Shown: positions 8,792 to 18,494, counted from the first letter of the stretch. The stretch is DNA of 29,282 bases from CAZVFE01 sp964626405 (GCA_964626405.1 CAZVFE010000018.1:1-29282); one strand, 5' to 3'. Made by a program: numbers and translations. Notes: generated from the sequence alone by a model not told the origin.

Positions 8792-8921
8792 CTCTCTCTT
8801 CTTTTCTTTTCTGAAGTAAAATTGAAAACATAAATTCAATTTTCCTATCAGGAAACTTATAATTATGGAATTGAATGATTTTTTTTTAACTTAAGGTAAT
8901 TAAGTATATCCCATTATTTCT

Positions 8922-11900
8922 ATGAAAAAATACAGCTTGCTGTTTCTATTTATTATTTTTAGTTTTTTAGGAAATTCCCAATCCAATTTATTCCCTCATC
9001 AAAATAAAAAATGGGTCGATTCTGTATTCAATTCCCTGAGTTTGGAAGAGAAAATTGGTCAATTATTAATGCCTAGAGGTAATGTTTCGAGAGAATATGA
9101 TCTAGATAGGCTTAAAGATATTGTAGAAAAATACCATGTTGGAGGATTTGTTTTTTTTGCTGGCTCCCCAGAAGAGCAAGCAAAAACCGTCAATCTACTT
9201 CAATCTCTCTCAAAAACTCCTTTATTCATTGGTATGGATTTAGAATGGGGTTTAGACATGCGATTAAAAAATACGGTTAAATATCCTTTCGAAATTTCAC
9301 TAGGAGGTATGGAAGGGAATAATGATCTCATTGAAGAAATGGGTTTTCAAATTGCAGAACAATGTAAAAGATTAGGTATTCATATTTCATATGGGCCGGT
9401 TGTAGACATCAATAATAACCCCAATAACCCTGTCATAAATTTCCGCTCTTTTGGGGAAGATAAGGAAATGGTAACAGCCAAATCCTTAGCCATGATGAAA
9501 GGTATACAAAAAGGACATATCATTACTTCTGCAAAACATTTTCCTGGTCATGGAGACACCGATGTAGATTCACATAAAGATATTCCAGTATTAAGTCATA
9601 CTTATGAAAGATTAGATTCTTTGGAATTATATCCCTATAAAAAATTAATAAAAAATGGATTAACTGGTGTAATGGTGGGTCATCTTGGAATTCCAGAAAT
9701 AGATTCTACCCCCAATTTGGCCTCTACTCTTTCTAAGCCTATTATTTCCGGTATATTAAGAGAAGATCTAGGTTTTGAGGGTCTTGTTTTCACTGATGCA
9801 ATGGATATGCAAGGGGTAACAAAATATTTCCCAGATGGGGAGGCAAATGTACGTGCAATTTTGGCAGGAAACGATATTTTAGAGACTTTTTGGGACGTCC
9901 CTACCGTTTTTAATGCAATCAAAACAGCCGTTGATTCAGGAAGAATCAGTATAGATATTATCAATGAAAAGGTCAGGAAAATTTTAAATGCAAAAGCTTG
10001 GGTAGGTTTGGATGTTTATCAGCCTATAGATTTAACGAATCTCAATCAAGAACTAAACCCTTATAAAGCAGATATATTAAAACAGGAATTAGCAGAAAAA
10101 TCTGTAGTTGTACTAAAAAATGAGGGTAATATTTTACCACTTAAAGATCTTTCCAAATTTACCATTGCTAGTTTGGCAATTGGAGATTCAAATTATGGGA
10201 AGGATTTTCCTAATAATTTTCAATCTAATCTTGAGAAATATGAGGAAATGGATCATTATTATTTGGATTATAATTCATCTAATGAGGATATTATTTCTGT
10301 TAAAGAAAAATTGAAAAACTACGATAAATTAATTATTTCAATTAGTGGAAATTCAATTAGGCCTTCGAATAATTATGGAATTAAACATAGAGAGGTTGAA
10401 ATTTTCAATGAAATAGTAGATGAAAATTCCATAGTTGCTTTTTTTAATAGCCCATTTACCTTAAATAAATATAGTAATATTCTTAAAGCTGCGGCAATAG
10501 TTACCCCACTTCAGTCTAGTAGGGAACATATGAAAGCAACCGCTGAAGTGATATTTGGGAGTATCTCTACTTCCGCAAAATTTCCAATTACCTTGGATGA
10601 AAATTTTAAAGTCGGAGATGGAGAAAAAATCTCAGCAATTGGAAGATTACAATATGATGTATTTCCAGAAAGAGTTGGTATCGATCATAAAAATTTAGAA
10701 CCCATTGTAGATTCTCTAATTCAAAATGCTATTGAGAAAAAAGCCATGCCAGGGGCAGTGGTATTGATAGCAAAAGAAGGAAAAGTTATTTACCATAAAG
10801 CCTTTGGAAAACCTACCTATGAATCAGAAATTCCTGTTAATTTGAATGATTTATACGATTTGGCATCAATTACAAAAATTTCTACTTCCGTACCAGCCTT
10901 AATGTATTGGGAGGATCAAAAAAAATTTAATACTAAATTAGAATTGGGGAATTTTTACCCGGAATTTCAAAATTCAAATAAAAATAAATTACAATATATC
11001 GATATTTTAACCCATCAATCCAGACTAAAATCTTGGATTCCCTTTTGGAAGGATTATATAGATTCTGTAGAAATGGTGTCTTATTCGCCCAAATTTCAAG
11101 ATGAAATTGAAAATGGAAAACTTTCAGGTTCAATTCTTGGAAAATATATCAAAGAAGACCAAGTGAAAAAAGGGATTTCTGCAGCAATAAAAAAAGATAA
11201 TAAATTCTTTAATGAATATGTAGATTTAAAAACTTCCTTGATCATTTGGAAGCCAAATACCTTAGCCTATAAAAAATCTGAGGATTTCCCGGTTGAAATA
11301 GCCCCAGATTTATTCGTTTATAAAAATATAAAATCCAGAATCTTGGATTCTATTGAGGTTTCTCCTTTATATAATACTAAATCTTATGTCTATTCTGATT
11401 TATCTTATTATTTATTGCCAGAAGTCTCTAAACGCTATTCGGGTAAAGATTGGAGATCCTTTCTATCCGATACATTTTATAAGCCAATCGGTGCTAGTAC
11501 CCTTACCTATAATCCTTTAGAAAAATTTCCCCTTTCACGCATTATTCCTACTGAAAGAGATTCTCTATTTAGGAAAACATTAATTCATGGGAAAGTACAT
11601 GATGAAGGAGCCGCCTTATTAAATGGAATTTCCGGCCATGCTGGTTTATTTGGGAATGCCAATGATTTAGCAAAATTAATGCAAATGTATCTTCAAGGTG
11701 GCTATTATGGGGGTATACGTTTTATCGCACAACCAACAATTAAAAAATGGACATCCTACCCTTTTTCTATTAATGAAAACCCTAGAAGAGGGATTGGATT
11801 TGACAAACCAAATAGGAAAGTTAAAGGACAATCTGCATCTGATTCGGCAAGTCCTGAGTCTTTTGGTCATTCTGGATTTACAGGAACTTATACCTGGATT

Positions 11901-12041
11901 GACCCAAAATATAAAACGGTTTATGTTTTCTTAGCAAATAGGGTTTATCCAACTAGAGAAAATAGTAAAATATATCAATTAGATTTACGTACAAATATCA
12001 ATGAAGCAATTATTGAATCAATTAAATTAGGTATTGAATGA
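8922..12041 (+). CDS. fusion of GH3 beta-N-acetylhexosaminidase-like and serine hydrolase (beta-lactamase-like) domains
   Basis: A 1039-residue secreted two-enzyme protein; signal peptide 1-20 ends NSQ. Residues about 30-365 are a GH3 catalytic barrel with the NagZ hallmark KHFPGHGDTDVDSH (205-218), whose D216/H218 dyad is the NagZ-type acid/base, and nucleophile D292 in FTDAMDM. A GH3 C-terminal-like domain spans about 380-575. Residues 590-1035 are a beta-lactamase/penicillin-binding-type domain with S649-I-T-K652, Y824-S-D826 and H983-S-G985. The first part should release N-acetylglucosamine from muropeptides or similar glycans. The second could cleave peptides or esters. This fusion is known in Bacteroidota; the substrate is not shown here. 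It leads a five-gene operon; the next start overlaps its stop by four bases (ATGA). Confidence 0.92.
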   Translation: MKKYSLLFLFIIFSFLGNSQSNLFPHQNKKWVDSVFNSLSLEEKIGQLLMPRGNVSREYDLDRLKDIVEKYHVGGFVFFAGSPEEQAKTVNLLQSLSKTPLFIGMDLEWGLDMRLKNTVKYPFEISLGGMEGNNDLIEEMGFQIAEQCKRLGIHISYGPVVDINNNPNNPVINFRSFGEDKEMVTAKSLAMMKGIQKGHIITSAKHFPGHGDTDVDSHKDIPVLSHTYERLDSLELYPYKKLIKNGLTGVMVGHLGIPEIDSTPNLASTLSKPIISGILREDLGFEGLVFTDAMDMQGVTKYFPDGEANVRAILAGNDILETFWDVPTVFNAIKTAVDSGRISIDIINEKVRKILNAKAWVGLDVYQPIDLTNLNQELNPYKADILKQELAEKSVVVLKNEGNILPLKDLSKFTIASLAIGDSNYGKDFPNNFQSNLEKYEEMDHYYLDYNSSNEDIISVKEKLKNYDKLIISISGNSIRPSNNYGIKHREVEIFNEIVDENSIVAFFNSPFTLNKYSNILKAAAIVTPLQSSREHMKATAEVIFGSISTSAKFPITLDENFKVGDGEKISAIGRLQYDVFPERVGIDHKNLEPIVDSLIQNAIEKKAMPGAVVLIAKEGKVIYHKAFGKPTYESEIPVNLNDLYDLASITKISTSVPALMYWEDQKKFNTKLELGNFYPEFQNSNKNKLQYIDILTHQSRLKSWIPFWKDYIDSVEMVSYSPKFQDEIENGKLSGSILGKYIKEDQVKKGISAAIKKDNKFFNEYVDLKTSLIIWKPNTLAYKKSEDFPVEIAPDLFVYKNIKSRILDSIEVSPLYNTKSYVYSDLSYYLLPEVSKRYSGKDWRSFLSDTFYKPIGASTLTYNPLEKFPLSRIIPTERDSLFRKTLIHGKVHDEGAALLNGISGHAGLFGNANDLAKLMQMYLQGGYYGGIRFIAQPTIKKWTSYPFSINENPRRGIGFDKPNRKVKGQSASDSASPESFGHSGFTGTYTWIDPKYKTVYVFLANRVYPTRENSKIYQLDLRTNINEAIIESIKLGIE

Positions 12042-12919
12042 AAATTTTAATTTCAGGAGGAACGGGTCTAATAGGGAAAACACTTAAACACCATTTAGAA
12101 AAAAATGGCCATAAGGTTTTTATTATTTCAAGGGGAAGGGGAGATTTCTTTTGGGATATCAATCGTTCCTTAATTGATAAGGATTGCCTAAAAGAAATTG
12201 ATAGTATCATTCATTTGGCAGGGGCAGGAATCGCTGATAAACCATGGACAAAATCTAGGAAAAAGGAATTATATGATTCAAGAATAAAAAGTACAGAATT
12301 ATTATACAAATTATTATCAACTTCCAAGCATTCAGTCTCCTCATTTATTTCTGCTTCTGCAATTGGATACTATGGGGCAGATGCGGGTGAAAATTTATGT
12401 GAAGAAAATAACCCTCCTGGAATTGATTATATTGGAAATTTAACCAAAGATTGGGAAAACTCCTCTTTAAAAATAAAAGCCCTGGGAATCCGAACAGTTC
12501 AAATAAGAATTGGCTTAGTCCTTACAAATAATGGCGGCTTTTTGAAAAAAATAAGTCCACCTATTAAACTGGGAATTGGAAGTTCGTTGGGTAGTGGGAA
12601 ACAGTGGCAGTCGTGGATTCATATTGATGATTTAATTGAAATTTTCAGTATGTCAGTGGAAAAGTCAGAGCTTCAAGGTCCAATAAATGCGGTTGCTCCG
12701 GAACCTGTAAGACAAGAATTTTTAATGCAATCATTGGCGAAGGCCTATCATAGACCTTATTTCTTTCCAAATATTCCAGCATTTATTATCAAATTAATTT
12801 TTGGAGATTTGGCAAAGGTAATTTTAGGAAGCTTGAAGGTTTCATCAAAAAAAATTGAGAAACTTTATTCCTTTAAATTTAAGACAATTGACAGTGCTTT
12901 AAAAAATTTAATCTCATGA
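12038..12919 (+). CDS. TIGR01777-family NAD(P)-dependent epimerase/oxidoreductase (YfcH-like)
   Basis: A 293-residue short-chain dehydrogenase-like protein. The dinucleotide-binding GGTGLIG is at residues 7-13. SASAIGYYG (105-113) carries the tyrosine region of the extended SDR active site, and WIHIDDL at 193-199 is a hallmark of the TIGR01777 family. The C-terminal portion matches the DUF1731 part of these proteins. The reaction and substrate of this family are largely uncharacterised; cell-division inhibitor SulA-like names for it are misleading. It is translationally coupled on both sides: the ATG overlaps the GH3 fusion stop, and its own stop overlaps the LOG gene start, each by four bases. 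Confidence 0.92.
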   Translation: MKILISGGTGLIGKTLKHHLEKNGHKVFIISRGRGDFFWDINRSLIDKDCLKEIDSIIHLAGAGIADKPWTKSRKKELYDSRIKSTELLYKLLSTSKHSVSSFISASAIGYYGADAGENLCEENNPPGIDYIGNLTKDWENSSLKIKALGIRTVQIRIGLVLTNNGGFLKKISPPIKLGIGSSLGSGKQWQSWIHIDDLIEIFSMSVEKSELQGPINAVAPEPVRQEFLMQSLAKAYHRPYFFPNIPAFIIKLIFGDLAKVILGSLKVSSKKIEKLYSFKFKTIDSALKNLIS

Positions 12920-13500
12920 AGGTAAAGAATATATTAATTTATGCTGGGTCTCAGAAAGGGAAAAATCCAATTTTTGAACAGGAGGTAATCCGATTAGCTC
13001 AGGAATTAAAAAAATATGATATCAATATTCTTTATGGAGCTGGTAGCATAGGCCTTATGGGTGTATTTGCAGAAGAATATTTACGTATAGGAGGGAAAAT
13101 AACGGGTATTATCCCCCATTTTATGAAGGATATGCAAGTTCACCATGAAAATCTTACGGAAATAATTTGGGTAAATTCAATGCATGAAAGAAAGGATTTA
13201 ATGGCAACTAAAGCGGATGCAATAATTGCGCTTCCGGGAGGATTTGGAACATTAGATGAATTATTTGAAATATTAACCTGGAAACAATTAAAATTGCATG
13301 ATTTAGCAATTGGAATTTTTAATATTGAAAATTTTTACAAAAATTTATTGCAGCATATCGACGTTTTAAAAAATGAAGGTTTTGTAAATAAACATGATTC
13401 TTCTTTTATTTTTGAAAAAGATCCAAAAATATTAGTTGAAAAAATTATCAATAAACCAATTTCAAAACAAGATAAATATAACCACAGCGAATTAATTTAA
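12916..13500 (+). CDS. LOG-family protein (TIGR00730), nucleotide 5'-monophosphate phosphoribohydrolase-like
   Basis: A 194-residue Rossmann-fold protein of the lonely-guy family. The signature PGGFGTLDE is at 107-115 and the partner motif MHERK at 89-93; GAGSIGLMG at 41-49 is the nucleotide-binding loop. Characterised members hydrolyse cytokinin riboside monophosphates or purine/pyrimidine monophosphates to base plus ribose 5-phosphate. In bacteria the physiological role is often nucleotide salvage rather than hormone production. It overlaps the epimerase stop by four bases and ends two bases before the PD40/OmpA gene, so it is firmly within the operon. Confidence 0.93.
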   Translation: MKVKNILIYAGSQKGKNPIFEQEVIRLAQELKKYDINILYGAGSIGLMGVFAEEYLRIGGKITGIIPHFMKDMQVHHENLTEIIWVNSMHERKDLMATKADAIIALPGGFGTLDELFEILTWKQLKLHDLAIGIFNIENFYKNLLQHIDVLKNEGFVNKHDSSFIFEKDPKILVEKIINKPISKQDKYNHSELI

Positions 13501-13502
13501 TC

Positions 13503-15401
13503 ATGAAAAAATTTCTAATTCTAATTCTTATTCATTTTTATTTCGAAAGCTTTTGCCAAAATAGTCCGGAAAATCTTGGAAGAGGAGTGAATTCAGAATA
13601 TTTAGAATTAAATCCTGTAATATCGCCTGATGGTAAAACCCTTTATTTTGGAAGGAAGAATCACCCTAATAATTCCTTTGGAACAAAAGGGTCTGAGACT
13701 ATCGCAGGGTCTCAAGATATTTGGTATAGTATTTTAAAGGAAAATGGAGAATGGGGACATGCCATTCGAATGAATAATACTTTAAATAGAGATCAGTATA
13801 ATACTATTTTATCCATTAGTCCGGATGGGCAAACCATTTTATTGAAAGGATCCTATATCAATGGAAAATACGATTCACGAGGTTTTTCATTATCTACAAA
13901 AACAAAATCAGGGTGGACGATTCCTGAAAAAATTGATATTCCATCTTATGGAAAAATGAGTAAGGGTTTGAATGAATATGCGTTTTTGACCAATGATGGG
14001 AAAAAACTAATTTTAGCATTTTCAGAACAAAAAAACAGTGACCGAGATGATTTATATATTAGTTTTTTAGGTCTAAATGGTAAATGGTCAAAACCAAGAA
14101 ATTTAGGGACAAAAATTAATACAAAATATTCTGAAACGACTCCATTTCTTGCCGCTGATGGCAGAACCCTATACTTTTCTTCGGATCGCCCAGGAGGTAA
14201 AGGCAGCCATGATATCTATGTAAGTAGGAGAATGGGGAGAGATGATTGGTACAATTGGTCGGAACCTAAAAATTTAGGTTCTCCTATCAATACGAATAAA
14301 TATGATGCCTATTTTAGTTTAGCTGCAGAAGGGAACTATGCTTATTTTCTTTCCGAATTAAATGCCTATGGCCAAAAGGATATATTCCGTATAAAGTTTG
14401 GAGATGCCAATAAAGATTTATTAAATACGGCTTTGGATAGTTTATTAAGAAATGGATTATGGGATGAATTAAAAGAAAATAATATTTTAGATAATTCAGG
14501 TAATCATTCAAAAATGAATGAATTGGTGAATAATAACTTAATTGATCAGATGATTCAAAAAGGTTTATGGGATAATCTGAAGGAATATGGAATTGATGCA
14601 AACAATATCAATAATGATAATCTGTTAATAGGCTTAAAAAATGGGGTATTAAAGAATTTAATCAATAATAATTTATTAAAGGATTTAGAAAGAAATAAAG
14701 AGGTGGATGTATTAGCCTATGAAGATGAAATCAAAAATGAAGGGGGTAAAATAGGGTCTGGACAACAAGCAGATCCTGTGGTATTGTTATCAGGAAAAAT
14801 CAAAACAAAAGATGGAAAAGAACTTCCTGAGGATATAAAAGTATCCTATGAAAATTTAAAAACGGGAGAAATAATTGGTTATGCAAAACCAGATGCTAAT
14901 TCAGGCATTTATAAAATTGTATTACCCTATGGGGAAAAATATGGAATCACAGCAAGTTCAAAAGGCTTTGTTCCTAGTTCAATTAATTTAGATTTAAGTA
15001 ATCTTGGTGGAAGATATTTAGAATTAAACGATAGAGACATTGATTTAATTCCAATTGCAAAAGGAAGCATCGCTCGAATTAATAATTTATTCTTCGAAAT
15101 AAATAGCGCAGATCTTAGCCCAGAATCTAGTCCAGAATTAAACCGATTGGTTAAATTGATGGAGGAAAATAGAGAATTAAAAATAGAAATTAGTGGCCAT
15201 ACGGATAATACTGGAACAAAGGTTTTTAATGAAAAATTATCCATAGATAGAGCAAATGCTGTGGGAAATTATTTAAAAGAACATAATATTGCACAGGACA
15301 GAATTTTTACGAAAGGTTTTGGTTGGGAAAAGCCAGTTGCAACTAACGACACTGAAGAAGGCAGAGCGCTCAATAGAAGAGTGGAAATTCTAATTTTATA
15401 A
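13503..15401 (+). CDS. PD40 beta-propeller/OmpA-family envelope protein with helical repeat insert
   Basis: A 632-residue exported protein with signal peptide 1-19 (ending FCQ). Residues about 30-300 hold PD40/TolB-like propeller blades, seen as repeated SPDGKTLYFG (41-50), SPDGQTILL (106-114) and AADGRTLYFSSDRPGGKGS (217-235). Residues about 305-400 are unlike either neighbour: degenerate helical units such as LLRNGLWDELKENNIL and MIQKGLWDNLKEYGID. A carboxypeptidase-regulatory-like beta sandwich occupies about 428-515. The C-terminal OmpA domain (530-632) has the peptidoglycan-binding SGHTDNTG and LSIDRANAV motifs. The arrangement resembles T9SS component PorE and related anchors, but identity with PorE is not claimed. 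It should sit in the outer membrane or periplasm, bound to peptidoglycan. Spacing to both neighbours is two bases. Confidence 0.88.
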   Translation: MKKFLILILIHFYFESFCQNSPENLGRGVNSEYLELNPVISPDGKTLYFGRKNHPNNSFGTKGSETIAGSQDIWYSILKENGEWGHAIRMNNTLNRDQYNTILSISPDGQTILLKGSYINGKYDSRGFSLSTKTKSGWTIPEKIDIPSYGKMSKGLNEYAFLTNDGKKLILAFSEQKNSDRDDLYISFLGLNGKWSKPRNLGTKINTKYSETTPFLAADGRTLYFSSDRPGGKGSHDIYVSRRMGRDDWYNWSEPKNLGSPINTNKYDAYFSLAAEGNYAYFLSELNAYGQKDIFRIKFGDANKDLLNTALDSLLRNGLWDELKENNILDNSGNHSKMNELVNNNLIDQMIQKGLWDNLKEYGIDANNINNDNLLIGLKNGVLKNLINNNLLKDLERNKEVDVLAYEDEIKNEGGKIGSGQQADPVVLLSGKIKTKDGKELPEDIKVSYENLKTGEIIGYAKPDANSGIYKIVLPYGEKYGITASSKGFVPSSINLDLSNLGGRYLELNDRDIDLIPIAKGSIARINNLFFEINSADLSPESSPELNRLVKLMEENRELKIEISGHTDNTGTKVFNEKLSIDRANAVGNYLKEHNIAQDRIFTKGFGWEKPVATNDTEEGRALNRRVEILIL

Positions 15402-15403
15402 AA

Positions 15404-16216
15404 ATGATTCAGAGGTTAATACGACATATTACTTTATTTTCATTTAAAATTTACTGCGAGTGGTTTAGAGTAAAAAATGAGGAAATTACGAAAGATGATG
15501 GGCCAATTTTAATATTAGCTAATCATCCTGATTCCTTTTTAGATGCTGTATTTATTGGGGCAAAATATCCACGAAAAGTACATTTTATGGCTCGTGGAGA
15601 TGTATTTAGAAATCCAATAATCAATAAAATTCTGCGAAGTTTTGGTATGATTCCCATCCATCGATTAAGAGAAGGAATCCAACATATGTCTGAAAACGAG
15701 AATTCATTTTCAGAAGCAGTAAGAATTTTAAAAAATAAGGGGATTGTTTTAATTTTTATTGAAGGGATATGTTTGAATAAACATGAGCTTCAACCATTTA
15801 AAAAGGGAACTGTTCGTATTTTGGAAATTTGCAAAAAAGAAGGATTTACCCCTAAATTACATTTAGCAGGTATAGCCTACCAAGATTTTAGGGAAATAAA
15901 AAAACGAGTAAATCTAAATTTTGACCGTATTGAATGCCCAGAGATTGGTGAAATAAAACAAAGAAAAGAATTTAATGAAGCCGTTTTTAAAAAATTAGAA
16001 CCCTTAATAGAAGTCCCTCCATATTTGCCCAAAACCTCTGATTTGAATTGGTTAAGTCCTTATAAAATTTATTATTTAATATTCAATCCAATCATAAAAA
16101 AGGTATTTATTAATACTGTTTTCTATGATTCGGTATTATTTGCGTTGGTTTTCTTCCTGGGTACAATATTTAATTTTCTCATTCTAATTGGCTTAATCAT
16201 TTATTTTATTTCATAA
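15404..16216 (+). CDS. PlsC-like acyltransferase, membrane-associated
   Basis: A 270-residue glycerolipid-type acyltransferase. The catalytic histidine and acid lie in ANHPDSFLDA (H41, D47). That is one residue longer than the canonical H-x4-D, a variant I recall as frequent in Bacteroidota. FIEGICLNKHELQPFKKGT supplies the later acyltransferase block. A hydrophobic C-terminal segment of about 25 residues (FALVFFLGTIFNFLILIGLI) should anchor it in the inner membrane. It could form phosphatidic acid or acylate another lipid such as an aminolipid; the substrate is not determinable. It is the last gene of the GH3 operon, starting two bases after the OmpA protein and followed at once by a terminator. 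Confidence 0.88.
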   Translation: MIQRLIRHITLFSFKIYCEWFRVKNEEITKDDGPILILANHPDSFLDAVFIGAKYPRKVHFMARGDVFRNPIINKILRSFGMIPIHRLREGIQHMSENENSFSEAVRILKNKGIVLIFIEGICLNKHELQPFKKGTVRILEICKKEGFTPKLHLAGIAYQDFREIKKRVNLNFDRIECPEIGEIKQRKEFNEAVFKKLEPLIEVPPYLPKTSDLNWLSPYKIYYLIFNPIIKKVFINTVFYDSVLFALVFFLGTIFNFLILIGLIIYFIS

Positions 16217-16217
16217 A

Positions 16218-16249
16218 AAAAGCCCATGAAAAAGATTTCATGGGCTTTT
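16218..16249. terminator. bidirectional intrinsic terminator
   Basis: The 14-bp stem AAAAGCCCATGAAA pairs with TTTCATGGGCTTTT around an AAGA loop, between the convergent acyltransferase and katG genes. It ends both transcripts. Confidence 0.88.
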
Positions 16250-16265
16250 ATGTATTGCAAATTAT

Positions 16266-18494
16266 TTATTTTAAATCAAAGCGATCTAAGTTCATTACCT
16301 TATCCCAAGCTTTTACAAAATCTTTAACAAATTTTTCGCTTGAATCTGACTGACCATAAATCTCTGCAACAGCTCTTAATTCAGAATTTGAACCTAGTAC
16401 TAAATCTACACGAGAAGCTGTAAATTTAATTTGTCCGGTTTTTCTATCTGTTCCTTCGAACATTTCATCATTTTTCGCTATTGAGCTCCACTTAATCCCT
16501 AAATCTAATAGATTCACAAAGAAATCGTTGGTTAATTGACCTGGTTTATTGGTAAATACACCATGTTTTGAACCATCAAAATTAGTATTCAAAACACGCA
16601 TACCTCCTAATAAAACGGACATTTCTGGAGCCGTAAGTGTAAGTAACTGAGCCTTATCGATTAATAATTCTTCTGCCTTCACTGCAAAAGCACCAGAAAC
16701 ATAATTTCTAAATCCATCTGCCAATGGGTTTAAATATTGGAAAGATTCGATATCTGTTTGCTCTTGACTTGCATCTGTTCTACCAGGTGTGAAAGGAACT
16801 TCGATAGAATGACCTGCGTCTTTTGCTGCTTTCTCTATAGCGGCACATCCTCCTAAAACGATAAGGTCGGCCAAGGAAACTTGCTTACCTCCAGTTTGAA
16901 TAGAATTAAATTCAGATTGAATTGATTCTAGAGTCGATAAAACCTTATCTAATTGAGAAGGGTTATTTACTTTCCAAGATCTTTGTGGTTCAAGACGAAT
17001 TCTCGCCCCATTTGCTCCACCTCTTTTATCTGAATTTCTAAATGTTGAAGCAGAAGCCCAAGCTGTAGAAACTAATTCAGAAACGGATAAACCAGAAGCT
17101 AGGATATTTTCTTTTAAACCTTTGATATCCGCTGCATCTATCATTTTATAGTTTGCTGCAGGAATAGGGTCTTGCCAGATTAATTCTTCAGCCGGAACCT
17201 CCGAACCTAAATATAAGGCTTTTGGCCCCATATCTCTATGTGTTAATTTGAACCAAGCTCTTGCAAAAGCATCCGCAAATTCATCTGGATTTTCATAAAA
17301 TCTACGAGAAATTTTTTCATAAGCAGGATCCATGCGTAAAGCAAGGTCTGTTGTCAACATTGTTGGAGAATGCTTTAAAGTACCATCCTCTGGATCTGGA
17401 ACAGTATTATCTGCCACTCCATTTGCTGGCTTCCATTGATATGCACCAGCAGGAGATTTTGTTAATTCCCATTCGTATCCGAATAAGTTTTCGAAATAAT
17501 TATTCGACCATTTAGTAGGAGTAGTTGTCCACGCACCTTCTAAACCAGATGTAATGGTATCATTACCATGGCCTTTACCATAATTATTTTTCCAACCCAT
17601 TGATTGCATTTCAATACCTGCTGCCGCTGGTTCTCTTTCAACATATTTTGAAGGATCTGCAGCTCCGTGGGTTTTTCCAAAAGTATGTCCCCCTGCAATC
17701 AAGGCAACGGTTTCTTCATCATTCATTGCCATTCTACCGAATGTTTCACGGATATCGACAGCCGCTGCTACAGGATCAGGTTTTCCATTTGGACCTTCAG
17801 GATTTACATAAATTAATCCCATCTGAACGGCTCCTAGAGGATTTTCTAAATCTCTTTCTCCTGTATATCTCTTGTCTCCTAACCATTCAGTTTCAGAACC
17901 CCAATAAACATCCTCCTCTGGCTCAAAAACATCTGCTCTACCTCCTCCAAAACCGAAAGTCTTGAATCCCATAGATTCCAATGCGCAGTTACCTGCCAGT
18001 ATCATAAGGTCAGCCCAAGAAAGTTTGTTACCATATTTTTGTTTGATAGGCCAAAGCAATAATCTTGCTTTATCTAAATTGGTATTATCTGGCCAAGAAT
18101 TCAATGGTGCAAAACGTTGCTGACCAGCTCCTCCTCCCCCACGGCCGTCAGTTACACGGTAGGTTCCTGCACTATGCCATGCCATACGAATTAAAAAAGG
18201 ACCGTAATGACCATAATCTGCTGGCCACCATTCCTGAGAATCGGTCATCATTTTGTATAAATCTTCTTTTACTGCTTTCAAGTCTAGTTTTTTAAACTCT
18301 TCTGCATAATTAAAATCAGAATCCATTGGATTTGATAAAGAAGAATGTTGACGAAGTATGTTTACTTTTAATGCATTCGGCCACCAATCACGGTTTGATG
18401 TTCCGCCACCCGCTGCTTGCGTTGTCATTGTTCCATTGTGAAACGGACATTTTGAGATATCTCCCATTCCGTTGTGTTCGTGTGAATTTTCCAT
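16266..18494 (-). CDS. katG: catalase-peroxidase KatG
   Basis: A 742-residue bifunctional haem enzyme that destroys hydrogen peroxide. All the expected residues are present: distal R103, W106 and H107 in IRMAWHSAGTYR, proximal haem ligand H270 in GGHTFGKTHG, and the W106-Y229-M255 set (VYVNPEGP-type loop; FGRMAMND) that forms the catalase-enabling covalent adduct. The second, non-haem half is complete, giving normal family length. The N-terminus HNGMGDISKCPFHNG is typical of bacterial KatG. There is no signal peptide, so it is cytoplasmic. It is divergent from oxyR, which is expected to activate it under peroxide stress. A strong promoter lies at 18555-18586. Codon use is richer in G and C than in its neighbours, fitting high expression. 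Confidence 0.98.
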   Translation of the reverse strand: MENSHEHNGMGDISKCPFHNGTMTTQAAGGGTSNRDWWPNALKVNILRQHSSLSNPMDSDFNYAEEFKKLDLKAVKEDLYKMMTDSQEWWPADYGHYGPFLIRMAWHSAGTYRVTDGRGGGGAGQQRFAPLNSWPDNTNLDKARLLLWPIKQKYGNKLSWADLMILAGNCALESMGFKTFGFGGGRADVFEPEEDVYWGSETEWLGDKRYTGERDLENPLGAVQMGLIYVNPEGPNGKPDPVAAAVDIRETFGRMAMNDEETVALIAGGHTFGKTHGAADPSKYVEREPAAAGIEMQSMGWKNNYGKGHGNDTITSGLEGAWTTTPTKWSNNYFENLFGYEWELTKSPAGAYQWKPANGVADNTVPDPEDGTLKHSPTMLTTDLALRMDPAYEKISRRFYENPDEFADAFARAWFKLTHRDMGPKALYLGSEVPAEELIWQDPIPAANYKMIDAADIKGLKENILASGLSVSELVSTAWASASTFRNSDKRGGANGARIRLEPQRSWKVNNPSQLDKVLSTLESIQSEFNSIQTGGKQVSLADLIVLGGCAAIEKAAKDAGHSIEVPFTPGRTDASQEQTDIESFQYLNPLADGFRNYVSGAFAVKAEELLIDKAQLLTLTAPEMSVLLGGMRVLNTNFDGSKHGVFTNKPGQLTNDFFVNLLDLGIKWSSIAKNDEMFEGTDRKTGQIKFTASRVDLVLGSNSELRAVAEIYGQSDSSEKFVKDFVKAWDKVMNLDRFDLK

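Noticed and set aside
8792..8839. Longer N-terminus for the tail-fibre-like protein
   Set aside because: The added 16 residues are charged and would precede the signal peptide; the internal ATG has a purine-rich site before it.
14314..14601. Minus-strand frames inside the OmpA gene and similar shadows in katG, GMC, GH3 and kdsC
   Set aside because: Composition is biased in the way antisense frames of AT-rich genes are, they overlap confident genes fully, and no domain is visible.
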